DNA of 64,000 nucleotides from Phoronis australis (GCA_002633005.1 NMRA01000228.1:236120-300119); one strand, 5' to 3'. Positions 20,601 through 32,983 are shown, numbered from the stretch's first letter. The notes: generated by a model from the sequence alone, not told the origin. Program-made: numbers and translations.

Positions 20601-23600
20601 GACTCATGTCAGTTTTACTGGATTAGTTATAGCACAATATGGTAATTATCGTTTTAAGTGTAACAAAATATATGTCACCTCTTGGGATCTTTGGTCACTT
20701 GCACATAAATGTTGAGAAACAATCCTCCAAGAACATATCCCAAAGCTGGTCCAAGTAACGTCAAAGCATTGTAAATACCTGCCATTTACAAAAAACAAAG
20801 GGTTCCCTCAGAAATGAATCTTGAATCAAACATAATTCAGTCTTTAAAAAACAATCGTGCAAACATTTGTTACCATAATAACATGTTTGCATATGACAAT
20901 GAACACATGATATTTATGTACAATTATAGTTTCTGAATAATTTTCTTACTGGCACACTGTCAAAATTTATCCTGTGAAAACAGAGAAAATACTTTACCTA
21001 GATATAAAGAAATCTTCTCAGTTGGTAGACTTTCATCTAAATAGGTGATCCCCAAAGTGTATAAGGGAGCAGATCCCATTCCATGGAATAGCTGTGCCAA
21101 AATGAAAGCGTATTTATTCTGAGATAGTACACTCTCCGTCTGTTGACCGGCAGTGCATACTGATTTGCTTGCGGATGTGTTGCGATTGGTATCACACAAG
21201 TTATCGAGTCCAGATGATTTGTCGGGCACATAGTCACCAACCACAAAATAGGGTAGACTAAAGGTGAGTGATCCGAGCCCCAGAAAGGCAACACCCAACC
21301 CAATCCATCTAGGTTTGTTGCCCAATCCTCCAAAATAGCTAACTGGTATGAGGGATAGCACGGAGGCAATTTCATAGGCACTTGCAATTACTCCAGTTTC
21401 TGTACTGTCCAGGTCATATCGTTTTTCAATAGAGCTGACTACGCTTGGAAATAATCCATTGACGATAACGCCCTGCAATTACCATGATCATTGCAAACAG
21501 TTCAAGGTCTTGTATACAGTGACAATACAACAGATCTTGTAACATCTCTACTTACTTATGGTCTACTGCACAAAATATCACAGGCAATTAAAGATACAAC
21601 TACTACTTCATGCATCGCCATTTTAGAAAAGCAGCCACCCAATGCTAATTGGGCTAAACCATCTAGTTCCAAACTTCACTTGGAATAAATCCAGTGGCTG
21701 TGAATCTTCTAGTCAAGGCAATCAATGACGTGCATCTGGTCAATGAGTCAACCTAAAAACAACCCTATTTCACTGATGGCAGTGCATGTAACTTTAAATG
21801 CTTTATATAGTTTTTAATTCAAACAAACTGATTCACAAAATTAGTCCCAAATGGTGTTCTTTCATGACAAGAATCGAGGGAACTGCTGAAATGTTAGTGT
21901 AGTTCTGGATTTGGAAGAGTATGAACAAAATAACAGAACTAAAGTAAACTTTTTTTATCAAGTGTGAAAATTGACAGTGCAAATCATTAATGCAAAGAGG
22001 AGTTTTCCCGGAACCAGTGTGCCAAAACCATTGCAAATATCTTAAAAGTTGAACTTCAATATTTTCTCCACACTTTACTTTATTATCTGATAAAGAAATG
22101 TGTCTAGAGAATACATATGAAGTTTCAGACACTAATCTCAAGGGAATTCAACAGTGTATCAAAAAAGACTTACGTAAAGCAGTCATTTTACGACACTGAC
22201 GATCGTGTAAGCATGATTGTGACCACATGACTTTATTAACTAGTATCTGAATATCATTTTCTTTTAAATACGAGATTATTCATTTGAAAAATGTTGATTT
22301 TGCACTGAGTTTTTCGTCATTTTGGCATTGAATAATAGTGCAATATCAACTTTCAACTCCTGCAAATTCAGAAGCTGATGCATCAAGCCGCAATAAAATT
22401 ATTACGAGGAAAAGCGACCTAAAGGCACTTCTGCGTCCATTTAAAATTAGGGAAAATGTCTGCCTAATCCAAAAGTTCATTTAAGGCTATGCAATGCCTC
22501 TCAAACTTTGGAACATCATTTCTCAGAAATGGTTGATGGGATTCATTTGAAAGTTTGGTGTAGTATATATGCTTTGTACAGTTCTCCAAATTGCTGTTAA
22601 GAATTTTTTTCTAAAGCACTCAACTTTTCAACGAGGGGTTATCAAAGAATAGGACTTATATGGTCTTTGTGAAAAAACTAATTAACAAGCTATAAATGAC
22701 CTTAGAAAAATGTCCAAATCTGGCTAATTTTCGAACACTACGTCTCAGATTGATTGAATTCAAATGAAACTTTCAGATAGTATGCTTTATGCTATGTTCT
22801 CCAAACCGCTGTTTGGAACTGTACTTAAAATGTTCTACTTTTGCATGAGGGCTATCAAAAATTAAGATTTTCACAAAAAACTCCAAAGTTGCCTGAAATA
22901 AAAATGGAATGACTTGTTTGAAAACTTTCACTTCATTTTGAGACGTAATCTTGAACTTAAATAACAAATAAAATTTAGTTATGTTTCCGATACCATTATT
23001 TTGCAATCACTGTCCCTTTCATTTTTGATGGATTTTCTCTAAAAAGACAAGGTGTGACCCAATTAATGAGTTTGATAAAAAAACTGAACACTATGCTGGC
23101 TTTGTAGATATTTGGCTAACTACTACTCAAACCTGTGAATAAAATAACCTGAAGAAAACCAACTACCGGTACACTTAACTACATAAGTCAATTGCCGAAA
23201 AATGACCTAAAGGAGGGGAGAGGCAATTAGTGATAATTGAACTTTGGCATTCTAACTGAAAAGTTGGTAGCATGAAGTAAACAGCAAAACTTGAGGTTTT
23301 GACAAAAGTCGACAATAACTATTGCTGTGGACGCTACACAAAGTAGTAGATATCTATCATATCTATTTAGCATTTAAACCTCTTGTCTTAAAGCCGCCGG
23401 CTATAAACCCGTTTCATCCAAGAAAAGAACTTTTGACTTTTGATTAAGACCACTTACTGTCATTAAATTGGTCTCAATTTGTTTCATGCTCAAATGAGAA
23501 GTAATTTATGAGTTTGCAAAGAACTGTCACTATGTAACTAGTCAATCTGTAGAGCCTCATCTCAATAACAACTGTCACTATGTAACTAGGCAATCTGTAG

Positions 23601-25672
23601 AGCCTCATCTCAATAACAACTGTCACTATGTAACTAGGCAATCTGTAGAGCCTCATCTCAATAACAAATGTCACTATGTAACTAGGCAATCTGTAGAGCC
23701 TTATCTCAATAACAACCTGTTGGTTCTTCTGAAGCCCTGAAATCATTTCCAGTTTAACCAAGGAATAATAATACATCAGTGAAAACAAGAGGAAAGCCAT
23801 AAAATTGCTGAAATTGGTATTACAAGTAAATGTTTTTTCTTTTATTTATCTTTAAAAACAAGCAAATTGATTTTTATTCGATTCATGTGCAAAGTTATTG
23901 CGATCTACCTGGAATTTTTAGTTTTGGAGTTGGTGGACCTATCCAAGAACAATAACACACCAACAGAAATTATATCCTAAAACACTTTTTTTTTCATTTT
24001 TCACCGCTGTAGCATTGAAAAAAAATTGTTGCTGACATTTGGATTGTTTACTCACAGTAATTGATCTTTTCACTGCTGAAAGTAATTCTATGCGCTAAAT
24101 TGATGAGTTCAAAACAAAGTTCAGAGTTTCTTAAAGCAAACCTTTTGTGCACATCGATTTTATTTTAAAACTATCAGACAATCTTGATTGAGTTTGATCA
24201 TGGTCTCGCTCCACAAACTAGTCCTCATCCTATGGTGATAGAATATGTACCTAAGTTGGACATCTTTTCACACTGTCTTGTACTTCCACATCAATTCTGT
24301 GTTATTTCTGAAATTGTTTACTAAATATAATAAGACAGACCTCTGGTTTCAAATGATGTCAACTAAAAGAAAATTACAAGAAACCAAAGTGTGTACCCTA
24401 GTCCAGGATTCAATGACACCACTCAACGAAACACTGCTGAAAGCACACCTCTAAAAGTTGTTCCTGACAAGTAGGATTTTTTGTAAAATTTAATGCATAT
24501 AATTTCTGCTTCAAATTTGTGAATTTTTAAAAAATGGAAACCACATTAGTCATCTGCTTCCTCTGATACTTCAACTTGTAACTACCTGCGCTTACTAAAG
24601 CAAGATTTTGTGTATGTGCGATTCAGTAAACAAGCTGCGTTTGTTTCTAAGACTTGAACGGAATTCAATGTAACAGTTATGCCTGTGTAAGGGAGATGAT
24701 CCTGGGTACACTGTCAGTCGTGGTACTGACACTGATACAAGCCTCTTCTTAAAGGATGCCGAACCCAGTTTTGGCCTATTAACACTTACGCCTAAAATGA
24801 CCATCCATGTCTTTGAAACAAAATAATGCTCTAAATCTCTCGACAACCCTCACGAAACTGCAGGAAATTTTGAAAACTCCGTTCAAAGTCTGCTAAATGG
24901 GCAAGTATGACCTACGCTTTTAGTGAATTCAGTTACACGGCAACTGTGGGAAAAGACCACCTGCCAAGGACAATTAGCATAATCCAATTTGTGAGATAGA
25001 GTTTTAAGTTGACTTGTGCTTTACTTTTCAAGATTAACGCCAAGGATGCATTTTAACAGGTGACAGAACGAGGATTGATTAAAATCATTTAAAAAGGGTT
25101 TTGTAAATAATGAATTGTCAGCTGTTATCAATCCCAGAAATCACTTGTAATATGACTAAGACACAGGCTAAAGCAAATAACATAAGGGTACGTGGTCATG
25201 ATCAAAACTTAGATTTTGTATCAGTTCCGGATGGTCAGTTTATGGGTGCTTTAAAGAGTTTAAGTAGTAATTTTTAATTGCAATTAAAGTGAGGCAAGAG
25301 TTGTTCATTATTGCCAAATTGTGACATTGCCTGCATGCAGCCTGCAACAGCTAGCCAAAATAAGACCATTTTTGGGTTTTTAAATCGTTGACACTGCTTT
25401 GGTTGCCATCTTCCCCATGCACATGGTTCTGTGTCAACTTGGCATGAATCTGACAATTGCTGGGTGTCAGAGTGTAAAACACGACTCGCTTCTTCTCCTG
25501 CATCACCGTCTTGCCAACTGACGTTTTTCTTTGCTTCAATGCTCCCTCGTTTTTCAGGTTTTGGAACGAGTTCAGCGAGTAAACAAGATCTTGTGTTTGC
25601 TACACTAACGACGGTTATTGATTGGTCTTCGTGAATGTCAACAGTCGACAACGCTGTACATGCATTAATCAT
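14067..25672 (-). CDS. Organic anion transporter, SLCO4-like, gene A (10 exons, complete)
   Basis: Ten exons join in frame into 785 codons and a stop. The product is a plasma-membrane organic-anion transporter (OATP) of the major facilitator type, moving amphipathic anions such as conjugated steroids or thyroid hormones in related proteins; its own substrate is unknown. Evidence: about 12 hydrophobic segments, the OATP signature WVGAWW at 19843-19964, a Kazal-like Cys-rich loop (CHCSPEKYEPVCG...FSPCYAGC) with ten cysteines over two exons, and TLRCLPEAQ..ALGIQW near the end. Sequence pattern (KFIESQFSL, Kazal loop, GIQW) is closest to human SLCO4A1/SLCO4C1. The start at 25672 has G at -3. Oddities: three introns begin with GC instead of GT, the glycine-rich PAGGGGT stretch of its paralogue is PCGATGT here, and the C-terminal tail is long. 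Gene B upstream is its tandem paralogue. Confidence 0.93.
16044..16219 (-). CDS. Gene A exon 9, end of Cys-rich loop and TM10
   Basis: The exon follows TTTTCAG and encodes YFYNCSCIEV, an NYT glycosylation site, CEINCD and the hydrophobic run ending AAITATLR. The donor is AG|GCAAGT, the usual form of GC-AG introns; the equivalent donor in gene B is AG|GTAAGA. No GT donor in the needed phase is nearby. Confidence 0.88.
16723..16882 (-). CDS. Gene A exon 8, Kazal-like loop
   Basis: The exon starts after TTTTTGACAAG, phase 2, and encodes an NLS glycosylation site followed by the Kazal-like CNHGCHCSPEKYEPVCGQDG, then IIYFSPCYAGC. It ends at AAAAAG before GCAAGC, a second GC donor. Length (160) and phase match exon 8 of gene B (166). 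Confidence 0.88.
17642..17840 (-). CDS. Gene A exon 7, TM8-9
   Basis: The exon lies between TTTGCACAG and GTGAGT. It encodes LTAIPCGATGTIIGGIIIMK, a loop KSKAVMR, another hydrophobic segment and PFAGVNSHYSGN. Relative to gene B, two glycines of the conserved PAGGGGT loop are replaced (PCGATGT). Confidence 0.9.
18139..18232. repeat. 13-bp tandem repeat, self-complementary
   Basis: About seven copies of GCACTGCACTGGT, with the last copies varying (CAATGGT), lie in an intron of gene A. The unit contains inverted segments (CCAGTGCA/TGCACTGG), so single strands could fold. Open frames across it on both strands are by-products. Confidence 0.85.
18370..18459 (-). CDS. Gene A exon 6, TM7
   Basis: A 90-base exon between CTTGCAG and GTAAAA encodes GLIAGGFTAFSPKFIESQFS and LTAHSASYYIG. 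Exon 6 of gene B is also exactly 90 bases with the same phase. Confidence 0.9.
18973..19003. repeat. Perfect hairpin, 14-bp arms
   Basis: TATCAATAAGGCCG and its exact reverse complement flank a 3-base loop TCC. It is intronic; no T-run follows and no function is implied. Confidence 0.7.
19180..19338 (-). CDS. Gene A exon 5, cytoplasmic loop 3
   Basis: The exon lies between TTTTCAG and GTCAGT. It encodes a Lys-rich loop (YTKLNKAKQEKQ), then LRAILTNPIFMFINLAGSVE, which leads into TM7. The equivalent exon of gene B is 6 bases longer with the same phases. Confidence 0.88.
19843..19964 (-). CDS. Gene A exon 4, OATP signature and TM6
   Basis: The 122-base exon between TTTCAG and GTAAGT encodes LDIDVYHPLWVGAWWIGF, which contains the WVGAWW hallmark of the OATP family at the outer edge of TM6, then a hydrophobic segment and GFPRHLPG. 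Gene B has a 122-base exon with the same phases. Confidence 0.95.
20679..20778 (-). CDS. Gene A exon 3, TM5
   Basis: A 100-base exon between AATGGCAG and GTGACA encodes IYNALTLLGPALGYVLGGLF followed by LNIYVQVTKDPK. The GPALGY and GG motifs are typical of this segment in the family. Confidence 0.9.
20998..21472 (-). CDS. Gene A exon 2, TM1-TM4
   Basis: This 475-base exon follows AATTGCAG and ends before GTAAAG. It encodes GVIVNGLFPSVVSSIEKRYD, then TGVIASAYEIASV, PVSYFGGLGNKPRWIG, an extracellular loop with a Cys pair and several Ser/Thr residues, and LAQLFHGMGSAPLYTLG. All are standard OATP blocks. Confidence 0.95.
22490..22890 (+). repeat. Two tandem copies of the 9040-type repeat
   Basis: About 230 bp occur twice in a row in intron 1 of gene A. 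Both have TTTGGAACATC or a variant, TATGCTTT(G/A)T, TTCTCCAAA and GAGGG.TATCAAA.A. The copies are diverged from each other and from the copy in the IF1 intron. Confidence 0.6.
23522..23713. repeat. 48-bp minisatellite, four copies
   Basis: Four nearly identical 48-base units begin AACTGTCACTATGTAACTAG at 23522, 23570, 23618 and 23666. Because 48 is divisible by three, the minus strand has an open frame with a 16-residue repeat; it is intronic and has no other coding sign. Confidence 0.9.
25331..25672 (-). CDS. Gene A exon 1, cytoplasmic N-terminus
   Basis: Translation from ATG at 25672 gives 114 codons: a charged N-terminal region, then CAWGRWQPKQCQRFKNPKMV and LFWLAVAGCMQ, the start of TM1. 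The matching part of gene B (CGWGAAKPQCCQRFRSPK) confirms the frame. The donor is CAG|GCAATG, a third GC donor in this gene; the only GT in the area would break the frame of exon 2. An in-frame TTG seven codons upstream is a less likely start. Confidence 0.88.
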
Positions 25673-26332
25673 GGCCGACGATTTACAAGGCAACCTAATA
25701 CTGGGCCGAGAGCGTCATCATTCCCCATCGAGACATCACAAATGTCTAAGAAAGCCATGGATGATATGGCATTTCCACTCGCAGGAATCCTCAATCTTTT
25801 TCTCAATAATTCTCACAGCAGACGACACATCTTGATCTGTCGATTCTCAAACTTCCGGTATGACAATTGTCGCCAGGTGGTGAGGCGGTCGCGTACAAGA
25901 TCCGACGCAACGCGACCAGTCAGTCTTTCAATAACTTCTTACATTGGACGTGGTGTGAGCTAGTCCGACAGTATTAATTACCCGGGGATAAAACGTGCAA
26001 TATGAACTCAAGGTTATTATTTTCATATTACACGAATCTCTCCTAATTCATTACTAACTTTACCCGCAAGCCGTTCGACCACGCCCAATGCGCCATTTCG
26101 AACTGCTTTGTCGAATGAATTTCGCATAAATCAGAGATTTGAAAAAAGAACTTGGTTCGGTCGGGAGGGATAGAATTGCGGTTTATGAAAAAAGAACCAC
26201 AGTTAGCAAGAAAAGAACAGTGACATTAAATGATACATACGATGATAACGGAGGGACCATTCCACAGTAACGAAAGCGGTTATCGTACACCCACGTTCCG
26301 TCCAAGAATGAGGAACGTTTCACTAGGCCACA

Positions 26333-26349
26333 NNNNNNNNNNNNNNNNN
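26333..26349. other. Assembly gap (17 N)
   Basis: Seventeen undetermined bases. The flanking sequence on the right resembles a repeat element, which may explain the assembly break. Confidence 1.
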
Positions 26350-28654
26350 AGATTCAAGGGGTCCGTTCAAAGCTATATGAATTGGACATTCGCCGAATTT
26401 AGAGCCCTTTTAGTGAACTTTTATCTCGTTTTCTACTTTTTCGGAATTTTTGATTCTCTGAGGCGGATCTTTTTACCCACTTCGCCAAGTGAGCAGTGCC
26501 CGGAATTTAATCTTTGTACTCGAAGCGAACTCGAAATTATTTTTGGCAGTTTCTCTGCTACTTTTTCGCGAACTTAAGATAAGTGGTTATTTGACTGTGC
26601 TCAAATACATTATAGTTTATTCATGTGGCGGGTTTCAAGTCCAAGTTTACCCTTGATGACCCTTAACTCGAACAAAAACTCGAAATTTTAGCCTGTTGGG
26701 TTTATCAACTGCAAATTAGGACTAAAAAATTGAGTCATTATGTACTCGATATATCTTGAGTTCCCACAAAAGTAGAGTAAAAAATACCATACATAATTTC
26801 GAGTTCCTTTTCGAGTAAAAAGATTAGAACCCGCGGGCCCTGGGTTTTGTTGCAAAGAAGCAATAGATCAGTATTCGATGAGATCATGTTCGCTGCATAA
26901 AATGGCACGCATTGACAGGTGTGTTTTCAAGCGATAACGAACTGTCACCTCTGCATTACAATATCTTTTTAACTATAAGTGGTTCGTATATGGGCGCATA
27001 TGCCTAAGGTTCGCAAATACCAGGTAATGTCACCTTCACAGGCAAATACATTAATTCGCATACAGGTGCACCTTTTTTTTTAATTGACTTGCTTTTCATG
27101 AACATTTTACGGTATTGCCGCGCCTTTAAGCTCATGGGGCTTATGTCACGGCCAGTGCGGTAGTTCTTTGAAGCCCTTAGGCCTATACCATTTCCAATTT
27201 ATCTAAGTAATAACTAGAGTCCAGTTTCATAACAGTAGCCTCATTTGTGATAGAAGGCAGGGTTATAACAGCTCTTAATTACAAGGCAATGTGTCAATTT
27301 GCCAGAGGTGTATTTTCACATCATATTGCCGCTTGACGAGCTCGCACAGTGACTTGAGAGTGGGTTGTAAAATACTTTCTGAATTGTACTCAGTACTCAC
27401 TTTTCTAACGTCATGTTGGTGATCAACTTACAAGCGCAGGCTCAGCTAAAAGACTTCAAACAACTACCAATGTGACACAATTTCCTCCCTCATCATCTAC
27501 CCATTCAACCGCATTGCTCGACACGAAGAGCAAACGGATAAAACGGCACAACATGGCTTACATGTATTTATGTTGATGCTCACAGGTAACGAAGCTTGAA
27601 ATGTCATTTCGTTTACCCAGTTTTCTTAGCCCACATGGGAATTCTCACAGCTTCGTAATACTGAAAACCCATACAAATGAGCAAAAACTCAACTCTGTCA
27701 CTTTGAATACAAGACTTCAGTGAATCCATATAACCGTTTAATTGTATTTAAATACACAAATCAAGCATATAATAACAACCAATAAAAACATTCGTTCCAA
27801 AAGATATGTAATTATTATTTGTTCGTTGCTAATACAACTCACAACCAACGGTCGTCTTCCCAAATCACACTTGATCAACACCCCAAATCAAACAATGGAT
27901 TAAGTATTTCAATAACCTCTCACCCACTCCAGTACTAAATGTTACCACAAAAACAATGAGAATATTCACATAATTACCACCTATTCTTAACGTGCAGATT
28001 TGTATGTTTAAATCATACCTTAAAGTGGATACAAACCTGCCTTGCATCACACCACTCAATTTGTTCCTTTGTCAAATTGGGGATGAATGAACAGACAATT
28101 TGTCTGCTCTCCACTGGATTGTCACGGCGTGACACTTTATGCCCCATGCATGGTTTCGACAAATAACGAACTCTCAGTTTTTTGCAAACCCAGAAAATAC
28201 TTCTCATCTGAGAAAGGAACAAACTGAGACCAATTTTATAGCGATAAGTTGTCTAAATAAAAAGTTCACTCATTGGACGAAATACAGGCTTCTAACGGCC
28301 TAAACATAACCGTTAACATAATGGTCAAAAAGGTGAATGGAAGACGGGCACATTACCTAAAACAAACAATAACATGTTTAGACCAGTAGCAATAGCACGG
28401 AATGCAGGAATGTGAAGTAACAATCTAACAAGTATACATCTAATACATGCCAGGTGTCACAGACGGCAAAAAACAACATTGGATGTCAATATCAATGCCT
28501 AATTTCAATAGATGCGTTGATCAGACCCAAGTGCTTACCTTTATGACAAAAATTTTGTATTTAGTTATTATCAAGTTTCTCTTAAATAAAAGACTGATTC
28601 CTAGACAAAATGTAATTGCAACCATCAATATATCAATTTGATCACTTAAAAAAT

Positions 28655-28768
28655 GGTAATGGTCTGATATGGCGTGCCCGAATTTTGAGAACCAGTTTTC
28701 TCGATCCACTAAATAACGGGCATCAAATTGGTTCTCAAAATATGGGCACGTTATATCAAACTATTGCC
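28655..28768. mobile_element. Short palindromic MITE, copy 3
   Basis: Ends GGTAATGGTCTGATATGGCG and its inverted partner at 28749-28768, with TTTTGAGAACCA blocks inside both arms. It matches the copy at 6252-6366 in reverse orientation. Confidence 0.75.
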
Positions 28769-31700
28769 GAACAAATAAACTTTTCTTTTTGAAGATTGCT
28801 CGCATAGCAACAAGCGAAGCAGGCAGATTTGCGCATGCAAACACCAAGAGACTAGAGGTAGTCATATACCCCTGAAAAAGCACCCTATGAGAATTCATGA
28901 TGCACCAAAAGTGTATTGACGTTAAGGACCCTGGAGAACCAGAAACACATGCGACAAATCTGGCTGCTCATAGTTGACAACACTGTATAATCCATCTTAA
29001 TAATTTTTTTCAAATCTGTAGAGTGGAATTTGATATAAATCAAAATGTCAAAAAAAGGGGGCATATGATCAGATCCAATTTCTTCAACACAGTTTAGGAG
29101 ACACAGAGCCTGAGGCAGTAAAACTATGGGCGCAAAAGCTGCCGGATTTGTTCGAAACGTGTTTGCCATCCAGTCTCTGTGTGTAACACACATGCCAAGC
29201 TATAGTGCTTGGTGAATAGGATGGCCAATACCAAGAATAGGTCCTAAAAACCTAAACGAATAATAATAACCAGTTGGGGAGCATCACTTGACCAATCTGT
29301 CCCAAAACAGTGAGAAGTCACCCTCTTGACAGAAACATAGAACAAAGCTAAATGCCACCAAGGTCTATCATGACATTATAAACAATCATGTAAGTTCTTA
29401 CAACTTGCAATGGGAGCATACCACCAACTTTTCACTTTTACTACCCCCTCGGTAGGCTAATATCAGACAAGCTGCTCACACCGGAAACAATAAGCTCAAG
29501 ACAATACAATACACAAGTCATGTTGATCTATGCCTGTCACTCTTAGCCGGACACAGGGTCTTTAGATACAACTCAAGAAGGGGAACGGATTATCACGACA
29601 GTTGCTGCAGCCTCCAGACACTTGCTAACCAACATAATCTGTGCCTGCTTATCTGTATACAGCACAGGTAACTAAAAGGTACAAATAAATGATGCAATAT
29701 CAACCTCTATTGGGTGTTTGGGCAGAGGCCAAACAGTTGGTTTACATGCACTCCCTATCACAAAAGCTCATTTTTACAGAAATTTTCAATGTTCCTCTTG
29801 GCCTAGGATGTCATATTGCTGCCTAATACCACGAACCTGATGCCAGTAATGTAGGAGGTAAAAACGAGGTGAACTGGAATAAATATGAAAGAGACAGACA
29901 ACTATGTACAGTGAGTACAAATAGTTAAGATTAAAACTTACTGAGTTTTCTATTTGACTGGCTGAAGAAATACTATTGACTGTAAACCGAAATAAAACAA
30001 ATGACAGCATGGAACCATTATTGGAAAAACATTACAGAAAATCTTATAAAAATATAATTCACATTTTGACAGCCTGTATAGTTTGAGATCATTGATTATA
30101 GCCTAGTATGGTGATTCTCAAATTACTTTATATAAAATAATTTTCTGCTGAAAGCCAGGGTGAGCAAAAGTAGCAGAACTCATACTTCATAGCTGAAGGG
30201 TGGACAAAACTGAACTGAGTACAGTAAACATTCTCCAATTTGGGACAACCTCTAGAATTTGGCACCCAGAAACTCCCAGGAAAATTGAATTTTCTTGATT
30301 CTGAATTTGGGACAATGGCAATTTTGGCGTTCACTATCTTTCGAATTTCAGACAACGTGGTTTCAAACTACTGAGTGGGTAATTTAGCCATCTTAACAGC
30401 CAGTTCTTGAATTTGCGATGACCAATATTGTCTATAAAATTTGGTACAAGTTCCGACCTATTTTTCACTTTCCCAAATTGGATTACTTTTACTCTAACCA
30501 AATGTCAGCAATTGTATGTATGAAAATTTGACAAAATGCAGACTAAGGTTCACCGTTGCCAACTATGTTTTTGCTACCATTCCCCTGGACTGTTAAAACC
30601 AAGAAATTTCTAATATCACAATCTTGTCAACAATGTTCCATTAAACTTTACAAACAAGCCTATTGTGTAGGTATGCAATGCCAGTCAGAGCTTACAGCCA
30701 TGTGAATTACTTTCTAGGTCTAGAGTGTAGAATCCACACAAATTAAAATGCTCCAGGCTTATGTAAGCTGTAGTGTGGAAGTTGTGTTAATGCAACTAAT
30801 TCAGAAATTAGATTTTTCTGAACATGATGACCCTAACCACTGCGCCCCGTTTCCATTATTTAAGTCAGTATGCCCATAACTTACTCCTCCAAATGCAATT
30901 CCTGAACTGCACTGACCAACACTCAGTGGAGACGGATTACAGCAATTCTTCATATGAATAAAATAGGTCTACATCTTGATTACTATTTCTAGAGGAAAAA
31001 CCCAAAATGCATCAATATGCTGCATTTCAAACATGCACATATACATAAAAGTTTTCAAAATTCCAAATACATTAATCTATATGAAGAAAAAAATATATTC
31101 AATCACAATGTCTGCGTGTTTATCAATATGTCACATATTTATGGATTAGTAGGTGAATGTTAAGTCTAATGTCACTGAGAGTTAACTGTTATTCTCCATC
31201 TGAAGTTTTTATGTGATAGTGTTTCATAAAAAACACATCTTCACAACATTTTGTTGAAAGTCATTTACAAATGGTAGTTTTTTAATATCCGTTAGCAACA
31301 GGTGCACTGTAAACAACATAATGAACGCAGGTAATGAGAGCGCTGGAGTATGTAAACATTGGCTTGCCAATCTTCTCCTCCTGCTATTGCTGTAATGAAT
31401 GGAACCAAAGTTTCTGATCACTGAAATCGGGGAAACTCACCCCACCTGGCGGAGGCGCCACATGACAGTGACAAAATGGTTTCAAGATCTTGAAAGGACA
31501 GATTAGATGGTGAGATAAGATTATGTAAATTATAGTTCTCTTTTCAAAGAGTTCTGACTTTGATAGTCTAAAATTCACACACACACACACAATAATTTTG
31601 CTGAACTATCAACTGCACATATTTTTGCATGTATTTCACATTGCATGATTACATTTAAAAAACAAGAATGATTAGATGAAATAAGAAATAAACAAACAAC

Positions 31701-32908
31701 AAACCTATCCCTTACAGGTTGAGTTCGATTTGACAACATTCCTGAAGTTGCATTCATCTGTGAAGTCACTATATCACCTAAACCACAATGAACCCCATAA
31801 AACCATGTCCCGTATTCTCACATAAAAATGAAAAACATTCAAGCATAAAGTTCAATGTTTCATTTGTCATTCTTGCCTTCTGCACTGATTGCTCTCCCAT
31901 GCCGTGAGGTACGAAATAGCAGCACACCTCCAGATACAGCTGGCAGGTCAGCAACCTCGCATTTGCTCCAATAGATTCACATGAAAACATCTGTCGTCTG
32001 AATGCTTAATACTCTATATCATATCTAAGTTATGCCAGGAGTATTACTGATGTGCCATGGGCTGCCTATTCACGAAGAGGAATAAGCCAGATAAATATCC
32101 ATGGATGAGGGAAGTCAAATTTCATCCCTTTTCGATGGTTCTGGAGTACAAAACATTGCGAAGGCCATCGGGCAACAGCGCAGGGCACAGCGCCACCGTT
32201 GTACAATTAACATAATCTTACCTCACGGCCGAGAACAGCGGAAGTACGGAATATGAAAATTTAGCAGCTTTCAAACCGAAACCACAACCTTTTGAATGGG
32301 ACTGCTGTAAACTAAGCCATTATTGCTTTCCAAGATTAGAGATGAAGAGGTAATGTCCATGCTTCAGAGGAAGTGAACATATATTATTACCCAATTTGGC
32401 ATAGATAAAAATTTTGTTTGTTTGCACTTACCCAACCGACCCACTAAAAACCCAACTCAGAAAATTTTATAGGCAAAATTCCCGACTTTTTATTTATTAC
32501 TCTACATAAAATGCTGTAATTAATTTTGCACTTTTGCTTGATTGATGACACAGCTCAGGAATAAGTCTTTACCAGAAACTTGGTTGTTTCGTAACAAAAA
32601 ATGGGCAAAAATCCTTCAACAAAGTCTCAAACGTGAGTTGTTAATTTCTCAACTCTCATGAAAAAGGCATGGCTCATTGGTTAAGAAATAGTAAGCAAAA
32701 TGAAGTTACAAAAAATTTTTGCTTACCTACCTTCCCAGATGTAAAATGTAGGGTTGGGTAAGGGCAAACAAAGATATTTATAAGACTGGCCTTCACTGAT
32801 ATTTTTAAGCTGGCCACTGTGGGTTGCAACAACTCGAGGGATTTCATCTTCATCTGCAAGTCTTCATTAATTACCAGTCTGATTTCATTTTCAAAGGCAA
32901 CATAGGAA

Positions 32909-32983
32909 GGATATCAGCTAATTAATAAATTAAGGATATCAGCTAATTAATAAATTAAAGATATCAGCTAATTAATAAATTAA
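32909..32983. repeat. 25-bp tandem repeat, three copies
   Basis: Three consecutive units GGATATCAGCTAATTAATAA plus ATTAA, the third with one change at its first base. Confidence 0.92.

Noticed and set aside
21037-21387. Minus-strand frame of 116 codons
   Set aside because: It is a shifted frame within exon 2 of gene A.
23474-23800. Minus-strand frame with repeated EMRLYRLPSYIVT
   Set aside because: It is the translation of the 48-bp minisatellite; the flanks have no coding sign and it is intronic.
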